From assembly GCA_022494885.1 (NCBI GenBank), contig JAGVSM010003720.1:46657-110656 (forward strand): a stretch of 64,000 bases of DNA, in the 5' to 3' direction. Below, one piece after another: positions 56,108 through 64,000 of this stretch (its first letter is position 1; each line of letters begins with the position of its first letter). Under the pieces are notes generated by a model. The model had not been told where the DNA came from and did no database searches. It worked only from the letters and a program-made list of their open reading frames with translations. Source of the stretch: Micrasema longulum. Lineage: Eukaryota; Arthropoda; Insecta; Trichoptera; Brachycentridae. The translations under genes and the position numbers were made by a program.

Positions 56108-57706
56108 CTCATACTGATCATCGTGGTTTCGGATGTGACAGGGTTTAAAGAACACCCTGTATATCGATGAAGAATGTCGCGGCACTGGAGTCGATTAAAA
56201 AAAAAAAATAAAATTTGTACATTACGAATTGTTGACTGCTAAATTCTGCCAAATTGTTGACTGTCAAATTCAGAATATTTTAGTGGTAAATATCATTGAG
56301 ATTTTGCATTAAAATATGATTTTAAATACGTTATTCTAGAAAAAAATATTTTCATTTTAATTTCAAGACATCCACAATAATCAGAAAAACAAGCAATATT
56401 AAAGTAAATAGTTCATATTACTTTTCAGATATTGGTTAATAACTACATGACAGTAAGAAGGTATCATTCCTTAAAAAAAGATAATTATGATTATCTTAAG
56501 ACGCACGATGGTGATGTTTTATTTTGAAATAATACATTTATTATAAACTATTTATTGTAAATATTATTTGCATGCATAATACAAGAGAAGGCAAATTCGA
56601 TTATTCAATCAATGATAAATTATATTACCATGATTATTTAACTTAATTTGCTACCAGTAATCGCGATGCAATAATTCGAAAAAAAATACTCGTATTGTAG
56701 GTGAATAAAGCAGAATAGGTCGCTTTTGAAAATAACAACAAATGATTCACTTTGAGTTTATCCGCGAAGAAAAAATTAATACAAAAACTTCTAAGTACAT
56801 TTTTATGCTATTTCGAAACTCGTTTTTGCTAAACCGGGACAAAAGTAAATAATAAAAAAAAACTGTCTTTCGTAAATAAACTCAATTTGACAGGAGACGG
56901 TGATTTGGAATCAGCACGGATAGGGTAAAACCAAAAATTTATAAAATGGTTAATAATTTTTGAAGATCTGCAACTTCGTATCATTTAGGGCGAAGTGAGG
57001 TGAAAATACTAATTTTTGAAGCCGACTACCAAACATCTAAATCATTTACTTAACTGCCAATTATATTTTGATTGCTATTTGCTATCTCATTTAATGTTTT
57101 ATACTTGATAGCAGAGAGAATGAGATACAAATGTGATTAAAAATAAAAGGTTCGGCTGTGCACTGTATAGTGTATAGTATAGTCGTATAGTGTATCCACT
57201 CTAGTGACGGTAGGTATCGGACTCGAGTCAAGGTCGGCAGCAGGCGATTAATTTTATTATTGCGGATGACACACCGATATACGAAATTCACCCACGATGT
57301 TTGAACGAACTATATTAGTGGATAATCGAGAACGACAATTTGTTTCAACAATATTTAAAGCGTATCCAAATATGAATACGTACTGGACTTATTTCAAGGG
57401 AACTAAGAAGTATAAAAAATAAACAGTATTTTCAGGTTTTACCTTTATATATCAATAAAAATATCAGGTTTCAGGGCTCGTAATTTAAAAAAAAAATTTA
57501 TTTATCAAAAGCATACAAACATTAACGTATAAATTATCGTATAAAGTCCTACTAAACTGCATAAAATGCAGTTCGTCAGCAGGTGCTTATAGTTAAGTTC
57601 TAATATATTTACATAATCTTATCTCTTAAATTCTAAGAACATATAAAAACTCTTATTACTATGGAAAAAAAGAAAAATATGTACATCGAAAATAAAAAAT
57701 TGTCCA
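56108..57706. other. AT-rich interval, no gene seen
   Basis: A short degenerate tandem of 'GTATAGT' lies at 57164-57197. No exon or terminal repeat was recognised. Confidence 0.4.
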
Positions 57707-58106
57707 AATAAAAAAGAAAAACACAAAAAAATCTTAATATAAAAAACAACGTTCTAATGCAATGGGAAGTTAAGATTAACATATTACAACAAAGATGAAC
57801 AACATTTTAAAGAAGGTAATATATAAATCTAGGCATCTACAGGGCTTATGACCTGTCATTAGCTGGTTTAAGTGGCCACTTAAATCTAGGCATCTACAGG
57901 TCATAAGCACTGTAGATCATTAGCTGGTTTAAGTGGCCACTTAAATCTAGGCATCTACAGGTCATAAGCCCTGTAGATGCCTAGATTTATATATTACCTT
58001 CTTTAAAATGTTCTTCATCTTTGTTGTAATATGTTAATCTTAACTTCCCATTGCATTAGAACGTTGTTTTTTATATTAAGATTTTTTTGTGTTTTTCTTT
58101 TTTATT
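57707..58106. repeat. Near-perfect 150-bp palindrome within a D-family copy
   Basis: Arms 57707-57856 and 57957-58106 are reverse complements with one mismatch (57800 versus 58013). They are separated by a 100-bp spacer. The inner part of each arm matches the D-family segment 'TCTAGGCAT.TACAGGGCTT'. Family D continues normally on plus from about 58132 to 58300 ('CCATTCTGCCCATATTTAAA', 'CATCTGTTGATGTTTGTGAA'). Confidence 0.9.
57857..57978 (+). repeat. Two tandem 61-bp units in the palindrome centre
   Basis: Units 57857-57917 and 57918-57978 differ at one base. Each has 'CATTAGCTGGTTTAAGTGGC' followed by 'CACTTAAATCTAGGCATCTA' and ends in CTGTAGAT. Both contain the small palindrome AGTGGCCACT. 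Confidence 0.9.
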
Positions 58107-58131
58107 ATGTTTTTCTTTTTTTTTTTTCTTT

Positions 58132-58300
58132 CTTACACACTGTGTAATATTCACCATTCTGCCCATATTTAAACATCTATATTCCTTCAATTCTTTCATC
58201 TGTTGATGTTTGTGAAGTTAAAGAGCTGAAACATTTATTTATGCGAGTGAGATTCATCTAATTTAATTATTTCACCTACATACTAGGCAACGCCTGAAAT
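58132..58300 (+). repeat. D-family 3' portion
   Basis: Collinear with the minus-strand copy at 28855-29110: 'CATTCTGCCCATATTTAAAC', 'TTTCATCTGTTGATGTTTG', 'AAAGAGCTGAAACATT', 'GTGAGATTCATC', 'ACTAGGCAACGCCTGAAA'. Confidence 0.7.
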
Positions 58301-59839
58301 TTTTATTTTTTCAATTTCTATACTTCTTCATGGACCAGGTGGATTTATCAACCAGATTTTGAGTTTGTCCAAATTTTTTTGGACAAGGACTGGATTCAAC
58401 TCCCTGGGGAGCGGTTAACATTAACATATTACAACAGAGATGATGGGAGGCTCCTTTTGTGCACGTGTGCACCTCAAGCATACAACACGTTTCGTAAATA
58501 TCCTCCACTAATTTATTAATAATTAAACACAAATTTTATTAAGCTTTCACCTATTTTTTTTTCACGCTTTATTTTTGCATATGGAAATTTTATATAGTTA
58601 ACACCACTGTTGAATATTTTAGTCATTTTTTTTACACGTAAATATTTTTTTGCGTTCTAATGATTTGCCTAACTTTTCAGTTTTAAAGCCATCCGCAGCT
58701 TGTATAAATAGCTAGTAAATGGGAATCAAGATGTGCGAACCTCGGACCACTGATCTGCGATCCATGACACTACCACAGGACCACAATCTGGTTTAAAAAT
58801 AAGCTGCCAAATATTAACAAATAAATCATCCATATGCCCGTATCCTAGCTCATGACACAAAGGGCACTATATTAGTCTACCAAATGCGGTGCATTAAAAA
58901 AAAAATTGTCGGTCTTGCCGGGAATCTAACCCGAGACCTCATGTATGGCAGCTAAACGTGCTAACCAATACAGTTTACATCATGAACCGAACATATTGCA
59001 ATAAAATGGTGAGACTGATTGGAACTCAAAATAACCTTTACCTACTATAAGGTTTGAAAATGCTTAGTGAGGTGCTGGAAAATCTCATGAAAGCTGGAAG
59101 CGTCTCAACTTTTCGAACGAAATGCTTTGTTTAGCTAAATAATAAGTTAATAATAATATATAAAATAGGATTATAGATTAATTTAAGTTAAAAACATTTT
59201 TTTTGGCTTTTAACATAATATTTTGAATAAATGTATGTAACATTCTAAATTTACAAGCTGAATACATAAATAATACACATAAATTATTTGCACAAGAAAC
59301 GAAGACAAACTATCAGTTTTTGACGCGAAAGTACCTACATTTTGCTATTTAGAACACTACACCCATAATTAAAAAATTACAACAGTGCTACTAAAAGTGA
59401 ACTGACATTTATTGATAAATACATAATATTTCAAATATCTGCCTTCTAATAATATACAAAATTATAAATCAAACCGCTTATACACGCGTTTGTGTAATAT
59501 TCATGTAAAGAAGTGAATTTGAACAGGAATGTTGCGTCTCATAAAACGAAATAATACGACCAAAATGGACACCAAGTCATTGGAACAAAAGGCATAATAG
59601 TACTACACACGTGCGTTTCCAGAAACTATCTACCTAACTAGCCAGCGGGCCACATGGCGGCGATATCTACCTACTGTCTACAAAAGCTTCTCTTCGGACA
59701 TCTATCTCCCTTTGTTAACCATGGAGTTGAAACAGTGTTTTGTTTATTTAGTTTTTTATTGCTTACTTCTTGTTATGAACACTTGACCAATTTACTACTA
59801 TACTCTATTTTTTATAAATTTATTGATATTGTTTTAACT
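58301..59839. other. AT-rich interval with two minus-strand SINE fragments
   Basis: 58711-58792 is an S1 SINE read on minus ('GGTCCTGTGGTAGTGTCATG', 'GGTCCGAGGTTCG'). 58905-58970 is another tRNA-like head on minus ('GGTTAGCACGTTTAGCTGCC', 'GGGTTAGATTCCCGG'). No exon was supported. Confidence 0.5.
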
Positions 59840-60289
59840 TTGCTGGAATTCCTCTCATCCATGCGCTTTGTAGCTGCACGATGATTGGTTATCTAGCTTT
59901 AATATATCAACTTTAAAATACCTTAATTTTGTAAACGGGGTCTAAAATTCCAATCGTCTATGCGCTTAGTAGCAGCAAGGCGTGTTGTAATCTTACTCCT
60001 TTTTACTATTCATATTATTATTATTTTGTAATACACTAAATTTATTTGTCAATTTTTAAAATGTGTAAATGGGGGCTAAATTTCTAACTGTCTATGCGCT
60101 CTGTAGCTGCAAGACGTCCTGTAATCTAGCTCCTATCTATTATAATTTTTGATTGATCTTAATTGAAAACGAGGAACTAGAATCCCAACCGTCCATGCGC
60201 TCTGTAGCTGCAAGACGTACTGGGATGTTTATTAATTGTACAGCGCCCTTGAGGTGATTTTCACAAAAATGGCGCTTTATAAATTATCC

Positions 60290-60330
<41 letters not shown>
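59840..60330 (+). mobile_element. LINE 3' end with tandem repeats and (TA)n tail
   Basis: Four diverged units of about 95-130 bp repeat the core 'CCATGCGCTCTGTAGCTGCA' plus 'AGACGT' at about 59860, 59958, 60090 and 60193. They are followed by 'TACAGCGCCCTTGAGGTGAT', 'AAAAATGGCGCTTTATAAAT', typical of a LINE 3' terminus, and (TA)17 or so at 60293-60326. No ORF2 sequence remains. Confidence 0.6.
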
Positions 60331-60502
60331 TGTTTAACGTAACATCTTATATTTATTATGCTTACTAAGTTTTAATATAGTGGATTTTCCGACTTCAAGA
60401 TTATTGTTTTAGATGTTTTTAAAGTAAGTATTGTATTAACTGATATTATGAAGTACATTTTCTATTATCAACATCGTTACATTTTTTCAACGTCCTGTAA
60501 AG

Positions 60503-60696
60503 TGTAAAGGATGCCAACCATATAATCTGGCAACGCTAATTGACGGCAAAATAATTACGCGGCTCAAAAGATCGCTCATAACTGTCATAAAGTCGCCAAG
60601 ATGTCTGCAAATATCAGCTGAACAAAATGTAACAGAGCAGGCTTTGGATTCGGATTCTAGCTGGCACGTAGGACAATATCGCCCTCTCGGGTCAAG
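60503..60696 (+). CDS. Candidate internal exon (weak)
   Basis: A T-rich stretch and AG at 60501-60502 precede a 194-bp segment ending at a good donor (TCAAG|GTATGT). It is open for 64 codons in one plus frame: CKGCQPYNLATLIDGKIITR, later CLQISAEQNVTEQALDSDSS and WHVGQYRPLGS. It is GC-richer than its flanks and includes a C-x-x-C pair. The minus strand is open as well (to 60487), and no known domain is apparent, so a transposon-derived segment cannot be excluded. No second exon was found to pair with it. Confidence 0.28.
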
Positions 60697-62841
60697 GTAT
60701 GTTAATAGCATATTCAAATGAAAAACGAGTAAAAAAAAGTAGTGATGGCAAATATTATTTCTTCTTTTACTTATGTAACTTTATTCACGTGAGAAATTAA
60801 TTGGCTTAGCATCCGATTACGTATTTTTGGTGCGCTAAATTGATCTTCTTTCACAGCATTGCTTGAGTTATGATATGAAGGGTACACTGCTAAAACGGGC
60901 TCATTGCAATTTTGCCATTTGTTTCTCGTGAATAAGTTCAATAAAATATAATATTCTAAAATAACAAAATTTGGCTTTTTGTCTTGCAAACGGCTGGCAA
61001 AAAACAGCAAAGTACGACAATTGCTACAACAAGCTCGTTTTTGTCGGTTCAAAAAAGAAGTTAAAAAAAATCTAAAGTAGACATCTTTGTTTGTTATTTT
61101 CTGTGATTGTATGGTTAAATATATGCTACATTAACGACAGCTCATTTTATTAAATACACAAACCCAGAGTCCCGTAAATAAGGTTTTTATTCATCTTTTT
61201 CCTCTCTTGTAAAATCCGTTATTTGTTAATGAGTCCGTTCCTGGCGTGTATACTTCAAATGATTCAACCATTTATGATGCTTTGTCGCAATTTTCCCTCA
61301 TTAACGTATTTCTACTTGGGGTGCTAATGAATGAAATTTTATTAAGAAATTTTATCATAAGTTATTATCACAAAAAAAACAATATCAAAAAAAATCTTAC
61401 AAAAAACACGAGACTGTCTGTAACTTTTATTTTAAATCGGTTTATAATTAAGCGAAATAATCAACTGCAATGCTTGAATTTCCGCGTAAAAAGATACCTT
61501 TGTGAAAATACACGTGTGACACTCAAAGTGAGAAAACGTTAGTAGAATGTTTGCAGGTATAGTTCATATATTATGTTAGATTATTTGATGTTATTGATGA
61601 GAATATTATGTGCATATAACATAATATTATGCCGCAGATGTTCCCTCAATAAAAACTTCATAAATCCGATGATTTTCCGATGAGCCGGCAAAGGCGATTA
61701 TAACTCCGTCCAAGTCTAAGCCTTACCAACAGATACAAGTAAAATCAAAGAGCTATGACACAATTTCCATACCAACTTAAAAAAACAGTGTTTTTTGAGC
61801 AATGAATTTTGTAAATGAAAACATTAAATTATGGAGTTTTTATAAGGCGAAATATATTATTTGCAAAATTAATATTTCACGATAATACCTATTAGCTAGT
61901 ATTGTTATAATTTTAAATTTCATCATGGTTTTTTATGCTAATTTTTTCATGACTATTAATTTGGCCAGGCTTCTGTGACGTCTAGAGCGATACCAGCGTA
62001 CAAAACATACGAGAACTTTACCCACCCACGCCCACGAAGAGACTACAGACTTAAGAGATGATTTCTTATTGGCTATAAATTCAATGACTACTTATTTGTA
62101 CCACTAGCATAATCTTATAATACAATTTAATATTTTTTTGCATATTTTTTCAAACCAATATTTTTACATGTACCGGTTTTCTAGTATCTTCACAATAAAC
62201 TTATATAATTATAAAGAACTTTTTTATTATGGGTTCTTTTTAAAATAACAAAATGCTTTAAAACCTATGTATAATAGAGAAAAACGGTTTAATTTCCAAA
62301 TAAATTTTAATCAAAATGATAACAAGAATTTAGTTGAAAAATAAAAAATTCTCATGAAAATTTGAGTAATTTATTTAGTATTTTTATTTTGTAGTGCCAA
62401 GTAAAGAGGATACTGTTATTTTTGAAAAAAATAAGACATTTGTGAGCTTATAAACAAATTAGCCACGGTCGTAAATGAAAAAAAACGGTATCACATTTAT
62501 AAACGCTTTTAATAAAAATATGTGTTTTGATGGAAAAATATAGTTAAATCGATTAGAAAAAAGTGAAACTTTGAGACGAAACCAATATGAATATGTATTG
62601 TCATCATTGCTTATTTAATAACGATGATAAAATACATGATTCGGAAAAATCTAGAACATATTTATTTTCTGAAAATCGTAAAACACATTTTAAGATTAAT
62701 GGGAAATCAGATATCTTACTCGGAAAAAAACACCCCACTCATAGCTTAAAGATTTGAAGCTAACGCGCTCATCTGAATCACATCGCTGGAGATTTTAATT
62801 TCAACAACGGTTTTCTCCCTCTTGAGTTATTTAGATATACA
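60697..62841. other. AT-rich interval, no gene seen
   Basis: The open frame at 61246-61542 is made of A/T-rich codons without family features. No terminal repeats or SINE heads were recognised. Confidence 0.4.
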
Positions 62842-62978
62842 TTTGTTGCAACCGAGAGGGAAAACATTTTTGAGAAGGGAATATGGAAGTCGAGGCATTT
62901 ACAGGGCTTATGACCCGTCATTGGCTGGTTTAAGTGGCCATTTTACATAATGTTTTCCTTCTTTTTTGCAACAAATTT
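62842..62978 (+). repeat. D-family copy, central part
   Basis: 'GTTGCAACCGAGAGGGAAAA', 'TTTTTGAGAAGGGAATATGG', 'AAGTCGAGGCATTTACAGGG', 'CTTATGACCCGTCATTGGCT' and 'TTTAAGTGGCCATTT' match the minus-strand copy at 28855-29110 and the palindrome arms at 57707-58106. Confidence 0.7.
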
Positions 62979-64000
62979 ATATTTTAATTTGAAATCATTG
63001 ATTCGAGTAATACTCTGAGTTGTCGAAACGGTTTCGGAATCCAAATTCATATCTATTTACAATCGAATACATTAATTATTGAGCATGAATTTTAAGTTTA
63101 GCTTTTTATCAACTGAATACTTAACAATCCAATTTGTAGAAATGCTCCCATTTATTTGCTTTGAGATTTTTTAAATGAATTCATTCATTCATTTAAAATT
63201 ACATTTGTTTACAAATTCATGAACTTATTAGGACTTTTTAGGCTGTGCCCGTGTTAAGCTTTAATAATTAACAATAAGAAAAATTACCCAGCAAAATAAA
63301 ATAAATTATAACATAAACAATAGAATAATAATCCAAAAAAACAAAGTATAAGTAATAAAAAAAAATATTATTACATTACACAATAATATATTGCATTACT
63401 TCACCATTTTTTATATTTTCAATTAATTATACGTAACAGCTATGTTATTTATTAAAATATTTAAAGCCTTAAAAAATAAAATAAAAATAGGCTATTTTTA
63501 CAGTATTTCCTTCGTAGATGTTTTTTTTAACATGTATATAATTCAGTGTCAGTATCCTAAATTTAACAAGAAAGTGCCATTAAAATTAAAAGGAGATTTT
63601 TTTAGTGACCTGAGTTTATATTTATGTACCTTTTAACATTTAAATTGTCTGCTCGTGCAATAAACATGTGGCTCTTATCGGGGAGTTTTAAATAAACATT
63701 TCCGCGTAAGAGTCAGATAATTTACGATAGATAACGCGACATTTATTAAAATAATACAACGTTAGGAAAACAAAAGAAACAGTTGAACGCCGGCGAAAAA
63801 ACTAATAATTTTGACTTTTGAAATATTACAATACAAACATAAATCATAGGCGGAAGAATGTTGGATTCCTAATTTCATTCAAGGCGTATAAAATAGTGTC
63901 AGGAACAAGAAAAATAAACGTAAATACACATTTCAGTTGTTACTCTGGCAGTGTTGTATGAGTTTTTACGTTTTCACCCAAAAAAAATCGTTGGTCATTG
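62979..64000. other. AT-rich interval, no gene seen
   Basis: The frame at 63442-63636 (ending '...YPKFNKKVPLKLKGDFFSD') is Lys/Phe-rich, as A/T sequence often gives, with no recognised motif or splice context. Confidence 0.4.

Noticed and set aside
57857..57978. CRISPR-like repeat-spacer structure
   Set aside because: Two contiguous 61-bp units without spacers in a eukaryotic repeat; not a CRISPR array.

Overview
The window looks like intronic and intergenic DNA from an insect. A lepidopteran is my best guess, from the AT-rich background, the frequent 'GTAGGTACCTAC'-like words, the GT-AG exons and the mix of young MITEs, tRNA-derived SINEs and non-LTR retrotransposons. There is no bacterial gene organisation. 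Species is not determinable by eye.

Host coding content is sparse. The best-supported host gene runs on the minus strand. Exon A (24061-24224) and exon B (10809-11354) are GC-rich islands bounded by good splice sites. Each ends in phase 0, and a 12.7-kb intron filled with transposon debris separates them. They encode an acidic, proline-rich, arginine-rich and probably disordered nuclear-type protein that I cannot name. Two further open, splice-bounded segments (52276-52366 minus, 60503-60696 plus) are weak exon candidates.

The clearest mobile element is an almost complete Buster-type hAT transposon (7141-9926). It has 15-bp terminal inverted repeats, an 8-bp target duplication, a TATA/initiator promoter, a large subterminal hairpin and a ZBED/hAT transposase broken by two in-frame stops and one frameshift. 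Other DNA elements with readable ends are a deleted mariner (2051-2405), TA-flanked MITEs (16550-16731, 16734-16884, 23200-23745, 26514-26917), a TA-flanked deletion derivative with 33-bp TIRs (39043-40135), two elements with 8-bp duplications (48283-49059, 50718-51695) and a 1-kb element nested in a LINE with a CAG duplication (21836-22857).

Retroelements are mostly 5'-truncated LINE tails (3478-4205, 18251-18612, 18690-19975, 20455-21232, 21370-23095, 32520-32740, 35295-35720, 40190-40500, 40840-41210, 54645-55710, 59840-60330). There is a possible Penelope-like fragment, and at least three tRNA-derived SINE families (called S1, S2 and S3 here). Other dispersed repeats (called D, R, E and F here) recur without a recognised class. 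A D-family copy at 57707-58106 carries an almost perfect 150-bp inverted duplication. The remaining sequence is AT-rich with microsatellites and nothing I can identify.
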